A DNA stretch of 24,107 nucleotides. Origin: JBEBXQ01 sp040391535 (GTDB lineage Bacteria; Bacteroidota; Bacteroidia; Cytophagales; Spirosomataceae). Position 1 is the first letter of the stretch, and each line of letters begins with the position of its first letter. Below, piece after piece: positions 7,173-14,585 of the stretch. The stretch spans positions 1 through 24,107 of the forward strand of contig JBEBXQ010000076.1 of assembly GCA_040391535.1 (NCBI GenBank), written 5' to 3'. The translations under genes and the position numbers were made by a program. The notes beneath the pieces were generated by a model. The model was given only the letters and a program-made list of their open reading frames with translations, had not been told where the DNA came from and searched no databases.

Positions 7173-8588
7173 TCAACGTATATTGTACTTTACAGAGAAC
7201 AGGATTCCTGTGGAATAGAGATTAATTTTTCCAAATCCGACTTTCCTGACCGGCACTTTAATATAAGGCTCTGCCACTACCGAAAAGCGGTTACCTAATT
7301 TTCTTTCGTATCCGGCAGAAACGTTCACATGGCTCATCCAGTACCAACCCGTTTGCCCTTCCCATTTATACCATCTGATAGATGGATCAGGGCGCTGATA
7401 ATTATAAGAATACTGTTCATTAAGCATTCTGTAACTGGATACCCCCGCTGTTATCATCCAGTTTGCCTTTTCTCTTTCGAGAATAGTATAGCAGATATTT
7501 ACCGGCACCTCCAGAATCTGACAGGTTCCGTCTACACTGACCGGTAAAACGGTTTGCTGCCATCTGTCCGGCCATGTATAATCCCCTGGAAATGCACAGT
7601 ACGTTTTCGAACTTTTGACCATGCCGGTCTGAATAAAAAGCCGGGGCATGATGCGGTATTCGATCATTACATTCCCGGTCAATGAAAGCCATGAAAAATC
7701 CGGAAAAGTAACTGCATTCATTTCCGGTGCCAGCCCTCCTCTGATGGCCAGCCGGGCCCCGGGTTTTGGTTTTTTATCCTGATCCTGCATTCCGTCCTGT
7801 GTAGAATCCACTACAGCTGTTTCGTTGCTGACAACTACATCCGCCGAATCGTCTGTATATGCAGCAGGTATTGTTTTTGCAGACTCTTCATAGAAAGGAT
7901 TCCGGTTTTCCGGTAACAATTCCGGATCTGCAACAGGGGCTATAGTTGTCCCGCCATACCTTTCCACGTTATTTTCGCGAATTGGTTCTGAATGCACTCC
8001 GCCTGCATCTGATGAATGACGGGACAATATCTTCGGTTCCTCCGCCACAACGGAATGCTCTGTCAAACCAGTAACCGGTTGCTCCCCTGAAATTTCTGAC
8101 GCTTCCAGCCCCATATGGTCTTCTGCAGGTTCGTTAACAGCAAATTTTTCGGATATTTTCCCCACCCTGGTCTGTCTCATTTCCACATCACCATCCGAAC
8201 GGCCCTCCTTACCCGACAATATACGCTGTGTTCTGTCAGTCATCCTGTTTTCTCCATGATCACTTCCGGCATCGGATACAGGCTCCGGTGTCATCGCCGT
8301 TTGCATTGAGGCACTGTCCGGTAACCCGGAATTCACCAGCATTACCTTCCCTTCATGTCCGGTTTCCTTCGGGAAATAGTACCATACTGCCAGCCCCATT
8401 AAGAGGAAACCACCCAGTAAGACAAACCATGTCCTGAAACGGGTCCACTGGCTTCCCTGTTCTGCCACCTGCTTCAGTTTTTTCTTCAGGTCGTTCCAGT
8501 CGTCGGGTTCAAATTTCGGATTCAGCTCCTCAGATGCTTTTCTGAAGAACTCATCCAGTTTATCATCTGGCCATTCTTGCATAGTCAT
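7173..8588 (-). CDS. Dual-membrane-spanning anti-sigma-like protein with C-terminal outer-membrane barrel
   Basis: This 471-residue protein has four visible parts. Residues 1-54 are a charged helical segment (WPDDKLDEFFRKASEEL, then DDWNDLKKKLKQ) like a cytosolic anti-sigma head. Residues 55-72 form a single transmembrane helix (FVLLGGFLLMGLAVWYYF). Residues 73-275 are hydrophilic, acidic and low-complexity, a plausible periplasm-spanning linker. Residues 279-471 look like an eight-strand outer-membrane barrel (RLAIRGGLAPEMN, VMIEYRIMPRLFIQTGM, VNVSAGYERKLGNRFSVVAEPY, ILFSVKYNIR). No signal peptide is present, as expected if the N-terminus stays in the cytosol. It overlaps the ECF sigma gene by 26 bases, which strongly suggests it controls that factor. 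This layout matches the dual membrane-spanning anti-sigma factors described in Bacteroides. The start could also be the ATG six bases downstream. Confidence 0.8.
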   Translation of the reverse strand: MTMQEWPDDKLDEFFRKASEELNPKFEPDDWNDLKKKLKQVAEQGSQWTRFRTWFVLLGGFLLMGLAVWYYFPKETGHEGKVMLVNSGLPDSASMQTAMTPEPVSDAGSDHGENRMTDRTQRILSGKEGRSDGDVEMRQTRVGKISEKFAVNEPAEDHMGLEASEISGEQPVTGLTEHSVVAEEPKILSRHSSDAGGVHSEPIRENNVERYGGTTIAPVADPELLPENRNPFYEESAKTIPAAYTDDSADVVVSNETAVVDSTQDGMQDQDKKPKPGARLAIRGGLAPEMNAVTFPDFSWLSLTGNVMIEYRIMPRLFIQTGMVKSSKTYCAFPGDYTWPDRWQQTVLPVSVDGTCQILEVPVNICYTILEREKANWMITAGVSSYRMLNEQYSYNYQRPDPSIRWYKWEGQTGWYWMSHVNVSAGYERKLGNRFSVVAEPYIKVPVRKVGFGKINLYSTGILFSVKYNIR

Positions 8589-9132
8589 CAGAGCCTTGTT
8601 TTGACAGCATTATTTTCAATTTTTCTCTGGCGCGGGCCAGGTTCGATTTGGAGGTTCCGACTGAAATATTCAGTTTTTCCGCAATTTCCTCGTGACTGTA
8701 TCCGTCAATCACATGCAAACAAAACACTATCCGGTAAGCGGTAGATAACCTGTTCACCATTGACATGATTTCTTCGCAGGTTAATTCACCGGTTATGGTT
8801 TCATTTACCACCGGCACTTCATGCTCTCCGATAGTATCAACGATCTTAATTTTCAAATCTTTTCGATAGTGATCAAGAGCGGCATTGATCATGATCCGTC
8901 CCAGCCAGGTTTTAAAAGGGCGGCCGGTATCATAGGTTTCCATTTTTATAAATACTTTCAAAAAGCCGTCATTCATAATTTCCTTCGCCTCTTCACGCCC
9001 GCCCGAATACCTCATGCATATTCCCATAGCATAACCGTAGAACTGTTTATAAAGCAGTTCCTGGCTTCGGCGGTTTCGTTTCAAACAGCCTTGAATCAGT
9101 TCGGGCAAACCTGCGGAGTTGTACGCTGACAT
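8563..9132 (-). CDS. ECF-type RNA polymerase sigma factor
   Basis: This 189-residue sigma-70 family protein contains only regions 2 and 4. Region 2 (about 15-90) includes the core-binding and -10 recognition helices (EEAKEIMNDGFLKVF, PFKTWLGRIMINAALDHYRK). Region 4 (about 120-178) includes RIVFCLHVIDGYSHEEIA and the helix-turn-helix KLNISVGTSKSNLARAREKL. The ATG at 9132 is chosen over a TTG six bases upstream. The 3' end overlaps the anti-sigma-like gene by 26 bases, so the pair is co-transcribed and probably translationally coupled. It likely directs a cell-envelope regulon. No TAnnTTTG element is seen upstream, which would fit transcription from its own ECF-type promoter. Confidence 0.93.
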   Translation of the reverse strand: MSAYNSAGLPELIQGCLKRNRRSQELLYKQFYGYAMGICMRYSGGREEAKEIMNDGFLKVFIKMETYDTGRPFKTWLGRIMINAALDHYRKDLKIKIVDTIGEHEVPVVNETITGELTCEEIMSMVNRLSTAYRIVFCLHVIDGYSHEEIAEKLNISVGTSKSNLARAREKLKIMLSKQGSDDYARMAR

Positions 9133-9240
9133 TTTCAAGCTTTTGATGGATGATACGTAAAGTCAGGAAAAAAGGTTGCGTAGCCTTGCCTGTTTTCTGT
9201 CATGACAAAAGACACAGCTATTGCAGATAATATAACAATC

Positions 9241-9279
9241 TGATAATCAAATAAAATAGTTCATAATATTTGATTATCA
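9241..9279. repeat. 13-bp perfect inverted repeat, candidate operator between divergent genes
   Basis: Arms 9241-9253 (TGATAATCAAATA) and 9267-9279 are perfect reverse complements separated by 13 bases. Each arm itself begins or ends with a 9-bp palindrome (TGATAATCA centred at 9245 and TGATTATCA centred at 9275), so two dimer-type sites lie exactly 30 bp apart, about three helical turns. The right arm contains the -33 element of the plus-strand promoter. A regulator site is more likely than a terminator because no gene ends here. Confidence 0.6.
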
Positions 9280-9300
9280 TCTGTAAGTAGAATAGGTTTG
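9269..9300 (+). promoter_or_regulatory. Promoter of the DUF1624-like acyltransferase gene
   Basis: TTTG at 9269-9272, a 20-base spacer and TAGGTTTG at 9293-9300 match both Bacteroidota promoter elements (TAnnTTTG exact). The predicted start is near 9307, leaving a leader of about 43 bases to the ATG at 9350. The -33 element lies within the right arm of the inverted repeat, so a bound regulator would interfere. Confidence 0.7.
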
Positions 9301-9349
9301 TCAAAAACTTTAAAGTTCAGCATCACTCATTAAAACGATACCACCTGCC

Positions 9350-10525
9350 ATGAATCAGCCCATTACCCACCGGATTGAATCTATTGATTTTGTCCGGGGA
9401 CTTGTTATGGTCATTATGGCACTGGATCACACCCGTGACCTGTTTCATGTCACTTCGCTGAGTCAGTCGCCTACCGATCTGGCTACCACCACCCCTTTTC
9501 TGTTTTTCACCCGATGGATTACGCATTTATGCGCACCCACTTTTGTTTTCTTATCAGGGGTTTCGGCATATCTTTCTTTTCATCAGAAAAACGAAATAAG
9601 CAAAAGCCGTACTTTTCTGATCACCAGAGGACTATGGCTTATTTTTCTGGAATTAACACTGATCAATTTCGGAGTCTGGTTTGATGTAAATTTCAGCATT
9701 ATCATGCTGCAGGTGATTTTTGCTATTGGCTGCGGCTTTATCGTACTTGGTATTTTTCTGCATTTCAGGCCGGCAATACATCTTATGACCGGCTTACTTA
9801 TTATTTTTCTGCATAATCTTTACCCGTTCGCTCTGCCTGATAACACCCTTGTGCTAAAACAGATGCTGGACCCGCTGTTCAATCCCGGGTTTTATGCTCT
9901 CCATGATACCACTAACCTGTTGCTTGCCTATCCGCCGGTTCCATGGACGGGCATTCTACTGACCGGATTTGGTTTAGGTTCTTATCTCCACACATCCATG
10001 CAACAACGAAAGAATCTGTTTCTCATCTTGTCAGCAGGGGCTGTTGTTTCTTCTCTCTTATTGCGTTTTCTCAATTATTATGGCGACCCCAATCCCTGGA
10101 GCAGCCAGGAAGACCCTGTTTTTACCGTTTTATCATTTTTTAACACAACCAAATACCCTCCGTCCCTCTTATATACTTTACTGATGCTGGGTATCATGTT
10201 CTTTTTACTATACCTGGCCGAAGGAAAAGAAACCCGCTTTATCAGACGGATAAAAGTGTATGGAAAAGTCCCATTGTTCTACTACCTCCTTCACTGGTAC
10301 GTACTGCACACGCTGTTATTTATATTGATTTTTTCAAAAGGCTATTCCTTTGATCAGTTTGTTTTCGGGTTCAGTTTCGGCAGACCTGAGGCTTTTGAAG
10401 GTTTTTCACTGGTCGGGGTATATCTGGTATGGATACTTGTGGTCGCTTTGTTTTATCCTTTATGCAAGTGGTACAGCAGGTATAAACAAGAACATAAGGA
10501 TCTGCAATGGCTTCGTTATCTTTAG
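9350..10525 (+). CDS. DUF1624 / HGSNAT-like integral membrane acyltransferase
   Basis: This 391-residue polytopic protein has about ten transmembrane helices. The N-terminal signature RIESIDFVRGLVMVIMALDH, with D26 and H27 at the end of the first helix, and FVFLSGVSAYLSF in the second are hallmarks of the DUF1624/heparan-alpha-glucosaminide N-acetyltransferase family, related to acyltransferase-3 proteins. Such enzymes move acetyl groups across the membrane onto sugar acceptors; the acceptor here is unknown. A later segment VYGKVPLFYYLLHWYVLHTL carries further conserved polar and His residues. The gene is monocistronic, with a strong consensus promoter and an unusual inverted repeat upstream, and it is divergent from the ECF operon, so regulation shared with an envelope stress system is possible. 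It ends before the dyad at 10584. Confidence 0.88.
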   Translation: MNQPITHRIESIDFVRGLVMVIMALDHTRDLFHVTSLSQSPTDLATTTPFLFFTRWITHLCAPTFVFLSGVSAYLSFHQKNEISKSRTFLITRGLWLIFLELTLINFGVWFDVNFSIIMLQVIFAIGCGFIVLGIFLHFRPAIHLMTGLLIIFLHNLYPFALPDNTLVLKQMLDPLFNPGFYALHDTTNLLLAYPPVPWTGILLTGFGLGSYLHTSMQQRKNLFLILSAGAVVSSLLLRFLNYYGDPNPWSSQEDPVFTVLSFFNTTKYPPSLLYTLLMLGIMFFLLYLAEGKETRFIRRIKVYGKVPLFYYLLHWYVLHTLLFILIFSKGYSFDQFVFGFSFGRPEAFEGFSLVGVYLVWILVVALFYPLCKWYSRYKQEHKDLQWLRYL

Positions 10526-10583
10526 GCCTCAATAACTTAAGAAATAATACTGAAGAGTGCTCACATTATATCATTTTCCAATA

Positions 10584-10639
10584 AATCATAAACCGGATAT
10601 AAAACAGCATTCACGCTGCATACGATCCGGTTTATGATT
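10584..10639. terminator. Long nested dyad between convergent genes, probable bidirectional terminator
   Basis: Arms 10584-10598 and 10625-10639 are 15-bp perfect reverse complements (core ATAAACCGGAT). The 26-base loop contains a second small hairpin (CAGC at 10605-10608 with GCTG at 10615-10618). It lies between the ends of the acyltransferase (+) and mdaB-like (-) genes. T-tracts after the stem are weak on both strands, so termination efficiency is uncertain. Confidence 0.6.
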
Positions 10640-10648
10640 GTACAATTT

Positions 10649-11278
10649 TCAGCCCTGCGCACAGGATACTTTTGCTTCCTGCAATTCGGCTTCAAATATA
10701 TTTTTCAGATGTTCGCGATAATGCCCCATATCCCGTTCAATATCCGCATTTTTCTCTACATCATGAAAATGGAAACTTTTCAGGGGTTTCATCCCGGTAA
10801 AAGCATTCATCCGGTGAAATCCAAATAACGGTCCTTCATCCACACTATGCTGATTGAAAAATTCCCCGGGCAACGTAAAGGCTGCCCGAGGGGCATTCCA
10901 GCTGGTGGTGAGCATATAGGTTCGTCCGTGAAGCATCCCGCCGGTTCCGTAATGGATGTCCGGGGTGTTACGTGAGCGGCCGTCACTGTGGTATATACCC
11001 TTCTGATGCCCGGCTGTAAAAACTTCGTCAATGTATTTTTTAAACCCGAAAGGCACCTGAAACCACCAAATGGGCGTGTGGTAGATGATTGTATCTGCCC
11101 ATACAAACTTTTTCACTTCTTCAGCCGGATCATATCCATCAGCAATGGTCGTTAGCTGAACCCGGACATTTCCCTGACTTTCAAAAAAAGAACGGGTTTC
11201 TGCGGATACAGTGTTGTTGAATCTTCCTCCCGAATGATTAAAGTTTTGTCCTGCGTTTATAATCAGTATTTTCTTCAT
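10649..11278 (-). CDS. mdaB: NADPH:quinone reductase, MdaB-type flavodoxin-fold oxidoreductase
   Basis: This 209-residue cytosolic protein has the flavodoxin-like fold of the MdaB family, which makes two-electron NADPH reductions of quinones with FAD and limits redox cycling. Features seen: MKKILIINAGQNFNHSGGRFN at the N-terminus (first strand and phosphate-binding loop); FVWADTIIYHTPIWWFQVPF; KKYIDEVFTAGH; the DGRSRNTPDIHYGTGGML loop; and TSWNAPRAAFTLPGEFF. All align by eye with MdaB. The ATG is the first codon of the strand, with an exact TAATTTTG -7 element 26 bases upstream. The gene is divergent from a LysR regulator that probably controls it. The last residues (VSCAQG) are unremarkable. 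Confidence 0.9.
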   Translation of the reverse strand: MKKILIINAGQNFNHSGGRFNNTVSAETRSFFESQGNVRVQLTTIADGYDPAEEVKKFVWADTIIYHTPIWWFQVPFGFKKYIDEVFTAGHQKGIYHSDGRSRNTPDIHYGTGGMLHGRTYMLTTSWNAPRAAFTLPGEFFNQHSVDEGPLFGFHRMNAFTGMKPLKSFHFHDVEKNADIERDMGHYREHLKNIFEAELQEAKVSCAQG

Positions 11279-11304
11279 GGTTTACCAGTTATTAAATGAC
11301 AAGA

Positions 11305-11312
11305 CAAAATTA
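11305..11312 (-). promoter_or_regulatory. -7 element of the mdaB promoter
   Basis: TAATTTTG on the minus strand is an exact TAnnTTTG match, 26 bases upstream of the mdaB ATG. No TTG is found at the usual distance, so the promoter may depend on an activator such as the divergent LysR protein. Confidence 0.45.
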
Positions 11313-11347
11313 CCGGGGAAAGAAGTATTATAAAAATAAGATGATTT

Positions 11348-11359
11348 ATACATTTGTAT
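11348..11359. promoter_or_regulatory. Candidate LysR binding site over the lysR -7 element
   Basis: ATACA-TT-TGTAT is a perfect 12-bp palindrome. The plus strand also contains TACATTTG (11349-11356), an exact -7 element for the LysR gene starting at 11380. A regulator bound here would repress its own gene and could activate mdaB, the classic LysR divergent arrangement. This is inferred from position. Confidence 0.4.
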
Positions 11360-11379
11360 CATAAAAATAATAATTAACC

Positions 11380-12285
11380 ATGGTCAATCTTGAATGGTAC
11401 CGCACCTTCAAAGCGATATATCAGAACGGAACACTTACCGGAGCCGCAGAAGCGTTGTTTATTTCGCAACCGGGAGTAAGCCTGCATTTAAGTTCGCTGG
11501 AGAGCTATGTGGGTTATAAGCTTTTCGAACGCTCCGGCAGAAAAATGGTTCCTACCGAGCGGGGAAAAATTCTGTATAATGCGATTTATGAAAGCCTGAC
11601 TACCCTTGAAGAAGCTGAGAAAAGTTTCCGGCGCAGTACTGAAAAGCACACGCCTACCATTAGTATAGGGATGTGTTTTGAAACCTTTCAGATTACACTG
11701 GAACAATATATCTCTACCCTTCCATTTAATGTCATTATCCGCTTTGGTGATTACCGGGAAATGCTGGATAATCTGGAGAAAGGCATTCTGGATCTGATCA
11801 TCACACCACAAAAAGGATTGTCCCATGCAATTGATCATCAGGCATTTTCTTCTGAAACCATCGTGCTGGTTGCCGGAAAAGATCTGGATGATCAGTCATT
11901 TCAGGAATGGGTCCGACAGAAAAAATACAGGGAAACGGAACAATGGCTGAAAGCACAAAAATGGTATGGTACTACCGGAGACATGGAGCATCTGTTCCGG
12001 TTCTGGCAGCTGAACTTTGGACATACGCCCGATTTCAGGCCGAATTACATAGTACCCAATCTCAATTCAATTGTGCGTTGCCTGAGCAGTGGTGCCGGGT
12101 TAGCCGTTATACCGGATTTTCTTTGTGCCGCGGAAATAGAAAACGGATCGGTAAAACTGATCTGGAAAGGGCATACACAACTCAAGAACACGCTTTATTT
12201 TGCCAGCAGAAAGAACACCACGTACGCTGAGGAAATCGGATTGATAAAAAGTCTGTTCCGCAAGGTAATGATACAGCAGGAATGA
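11380..12285 (+). CDS. LysR-family transcriptional regulator
   Basis: This 301-residue protein has the usual LysR size and layout. An N-terminal winged helix-turn-helix occupies residues 1-62 (EWYRTFKAIYQNGTLTGAAE, then ISQPGVSLHLSSLESYVG and LFERSGRKMVPTERG). A linker helix follows, then a periplasmic-binding-protein-like effector domain (about 90-290), including the typical LNSIVRCLSSGAGLAVIPDF segment. The effector is unknown. Divergence from the mdaB-like quinone reductase suggests it senses a quinone, electrophile or redox signal and controls that gene (inference). The convergent neighbour downstream is DUF4180; no clear terminator is visible in the 82 bases between them. Confidence 0.93.
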   Translation: MVNLEWYRTFKAIYQNGTLTGAAEALFISQPGVSLHLSSLESYVGYKLFERSGRKMVPTERGKILYNAIYESLTTLEEAEKSFRRSTEKHTPTISIGMCFETFQITLEQYISTLPFNVIIRFGDYREMLDNLEKGILDLIITPQKGLSHAIDHQAFSSETIVLVAGKDLDDQSFQEWVRQKKYRETEQWLKAQKWYGTTGDMEHLFRFWQLNFGHTPDFRPNYIVPNLNSIVRCLSSGAGLAVIPDFLCAAEIENGSVKLIWKGHTQLKNTLYFASRKNTTYAEEIGLIKSLFRKVMIQQE

Positions 12286-12367
12286 TAAGGCCCCGGCTTT
12301 AAAAACTAAATATCATAAAAACCTGTCTGTAAATTCAGCCTGTACCCGACCAGGTCCGGTGCTATGA

Positions 12368-12733
12368 TCAGGGATTATTCTGACCGCCGGTCAGGCCATC
12401 ATCAACAGAACTCACGAAGTTGATCAGGTTGCCTTTGTTGCACTCATATATGAAATCTCTGATACTCTGGCCACTGTATTTTGCAAAATCACCGACGATG
12501 GATAAGCCTACCCGGTAATTAGAGAATTTCTGAAGGATTTCTCCTGCTAATCCGTTCTTCAGCAGAAAGAAATCCGGGGTTATGTTTTTCTCGTGTAGAA
12601 TGATTTTATCAAACCCCTGATAATACAGATTCCCTAACAAATCCAGGCCGTCTTCAGCATTCGCAACGATGACACCAGGGGCAACTACTTCTGCGATTTT
12701 TATATTATTCCTTGTATGTGTTATGATTTCCAT
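12368..12733 (-). CDS. DUF4180 domain-containing protein
   Basis: This is a 121-residue soluble protein with no signal or membrane segment. It matches DUF4180 in size and motifs: the N-terminal strand IKIAEV, NAEDGLDLLGNLYYQGFDKI, ILHEKNITPDFFLLKNGLAG, EILQKFSNYRVGLSIVGDF and SIRDFIYECNKGN. It resembles the C-terminal fold of STAS-like or MecI-associated small proteins only loosely. The function is unknown. Homologues are scattered single genes, sometimes near regulators. Here it is a stand-alone minus-strand gene convergent with the LysR gene. The start is the ATG at 12733, just before the first strand. Confidence 0.85.
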   Translation of the reverse strand: MEIITHTRNNIKIAEVVAPGVIVANAEDGLDLLGNLYYQGFDKIILHEKNITPDFFLLKNGLAGEILQKFSNYRVGLSIVGDFAKYSGQSIRDFIYECNKGNLINFVSSVDDGLTGGQNNP

Positions 12734-13027
12734 TGTTAAGCCTGTGCCCGGGTACGGGGTTTGTCCGTTGATTAATAAATGATTTTGTTCCCTTATGATA
12801 TCTCGCCGGAGTAAGTAAGTACTGAAATACGCCCGGGAAGTCCGTCTCTGCCTATAACCTTATCTATAACATTTCTGTTCCCCCGGCAATGTCATCAAAA
12901 TCTCTTCATCAGCCCTGTTTCAAATGCAGATTCCCCGGAAATCCTCCCTGTTTCAAAAACAAAAAACCTTTTTCTCCCGTTTTAATAGTCAATGTCTGTT
13001 AAATTCGCCAAAAGTTCATACTGATCA
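12734..13027. other. Intergenic region with a 12-bp direct repeat
   Basis: These 294 bases separate divergent DUF4180 and mscS-like genes. CCCTGTTTCAAA occurs twice in perfect form at 12913-12924 and 12946-12957, 33 bp apart, about 70 to 115 bases upstream of the mscS-like ATG. A weak -7-like TAAATTCG lies at 13000-13007. I see no RNA gene, no open frame of interest and no terminator. Confidence 0.4.
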
Positions 13028-13873
13028 ATGGAAAAACTGGAAACAAGTATAGAAAACATCATACAGGCCATTTTACAGCGTGTTCCATCCATAATTCTGG
13101 GAATGCTAATCCTGATTGTAGGTATTTATTTCATCAGAATTATCCTCAATATTGTCAGGAAACGTTTTGAAAAAAATGAGATCGACCTGTCGTTGCGCGA
13201 TTTCATTCTCAGTATACTCAAGTTCATACTGTACTCGATGCTCATTCTTTCATGTGCCAGCACAATGGGCATCCAGACGACCTCCTTTCTGGCCGTTTTA
13301 AGTGCAGCCAGTCTTGCCGTAGGTTTATCGTTGCAAGGCAGTTTGTCCAATTTTGCGGGGGGTGTGCTTATTCTGCTTTTCAAGCCTTTCCGTACCGGTG
13401 ACAACATTACCAGTGCTAACGGTGCTTCAGGGACTGTAGAGCGGATTGATATTCTGTATACCATTCTCCGTGCTGGTGACGGTATTACCATATTTTCACC
13501 CAATGGCCCGCTGGCCAATTCAATCATTACGAATTATTCCAATATCCAAACCAGGAAAGTTGAATACAAACTTGATATTTCCTCTAAAGCCGACATCAAA
13601 AAAGTCAGATCCGTAATTCTCAAAGTTATTAATGAAGATAACCGGGTACTACAGCATCCGGCTCCTCAGGTATTGGTAAACCAGCTAAACGGGAATGCAA
13701 TTAATCTGCTGGTCAATTTCTGGACACAGAAGAATGATTACGGAGGCGCATTTCACTATAATCAGGAGCAAATCAAAGAAGCACTTGAAAAGAACGAAAT
13801 TCCTGTTTCTTCCGTTCAGCCCGAAATCCATATTTACAACTCCGACAATACCAGTTCCGGGGAAATGAAATAA
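13028..13873 (+). CDS. mscS: Small-conductance mechanosensitive channel (MscS family)
   Basis: MscS channels open under membrane tension to release solutes during osmotic downshock. The 281-residue protein has three N-terminal transmembrane helices (about 15-37, 55-78, 84-118). The pore helix and hinge VGLSLQGSLSNFAGGVLILL followed by FKPFRTGDNI match the family signature almost exactly. A cytoplasmic beta domain (SANGASGTVERIDILYTIL, then FSPNGPLANSIITNYS) and a C-terminal alpha-beta domain complete the vestibule. The length is that of the minimal MscS type, without extra N-terminal domains. It is on the same strand as the DUF1772 gene, 121 bases away, but probably has its own transcript. 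Confidence 0.95.
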   Translation: MEKLETSIENIIQAILQRVPSIILGMLILIVGIYFIRIILNIVRKRFEKNEIDLSLRDFILSILKFILYSMLILSCASTMGIQTTSFLAVLSAASLAVGLSLQGSLSNFAGGVLILLFKPFRTGDNITSANGASGTVERIDILYTILRAGDGITIFSPNGPLANSIITNYSNIQTRKVEYKLDISSKADIKKVRSVILKVINEDNRVLQHPAPQVLVNQLNGNAINLLVNFWTQKNDYGGAFHYNQEQIKEALEKNEIPVSSVQPEIHIYNSDNTSSGEMK

Positions 13874-13994
13874 TCTTGTAATCGCCGGTCAAATATTTTC
13901 ATTTCATTTAAGTACCTTTAAATAGTATACCACGCACTATCTGAACGGGCGTTCCCTCTCTTATCGCTATTCGTTTCATCTTAAATGGATCAAA

Positions 13995-14474
13995 ATGATA
14001 TCAGTTATTTTAAGATTTCTGAATTTACTTATAGCGGGATTGGTTACAGGTACCATGTTTGGTATATGGCTGGGTTTTAATCCCACAGGCCTGTCGGCTC
14101 CGTCCTACCTTGAACAACAGCAGCAGATGATTACCTCCCTGAACGTTGTTATGCCTGTGCTGGGATTGTCTACCATTTTACTCTCCACCCTCACCGCTTT
14201 TCTGCAGCGACGGAATAAAGTTACGTTTTATACGCTGCTCACCGCAGCAGTGTTACTCATGGTCAGCGGGATCATCACCCGCTGGGGAAACCAACCCATC
14301 AACAGTATGGTAATGACATGGACTACCGGTGAGATGCCAGATAACTGGCCCGCTTTACGGGACAAATGGTGGATGTTGCATCTTATCCGCACGGGAGCGG
14401 CATTTCTGGCATTCTGTCTTATTATTTCCTCCAACCTCCCCGTACTAATCAGACACAAGCCTTACCGCTTATAG
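13995..14474 (+). CDS. DUF1772 (anthrone oxygenase-like) membrane protein
   Basis: This 159-residue protein has four transmembrane helices and resembles DUF1772, the family that includes anthrone oxygenases. Features include the first helix with GLVTGTMFGIWLGFNPTG, VVMPVLGLSTILLSTL, a TRWGNQPINSMVMTW segment after the third helix, DKWWMLHLIRTGAAFLAFC in the last, and a short cytosolic tail. The reaction in bacteria is generally unknown. A near-consensus -7 element TACCTTTA lies about 80 bases upstream, inside the gap after mscS. The downstream neighbour is the lipocalin gene on the same strand, 111 bases away. Co-regulation is not evident. Confidence 0.8.
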   Translation: MISVILRFLNLLIAGLVTGTMFGIWLGFNPTGLSAPSYLEQQQQMITSLNVVMPVLGLSTILLSTLTAFLQRRNKVTFYTLLTAAVLLMVSGIITRWGNQPINSMVMTWTTGEMPDNWPALRDKWWMLHLIRTGAAFLAFCLIISSNLPVLIRHKPYRL

Positions 14475-14585
14475 CGTGTTTCTTTTAAACAATTCCCTGT
14501 CTTTAAAGTTTATTAGTTGATACGCAACAGATACGAACATATCACTATCTATATCTGAAGCCAACATTTAAACTGAAAATACAGC

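Noticed and set aside
9241..9279. Inverted repeat as a transcription terminator
   Set aside because: It lies between two divergent genes where no transcript ends, and it overlaps a consensus promoter.
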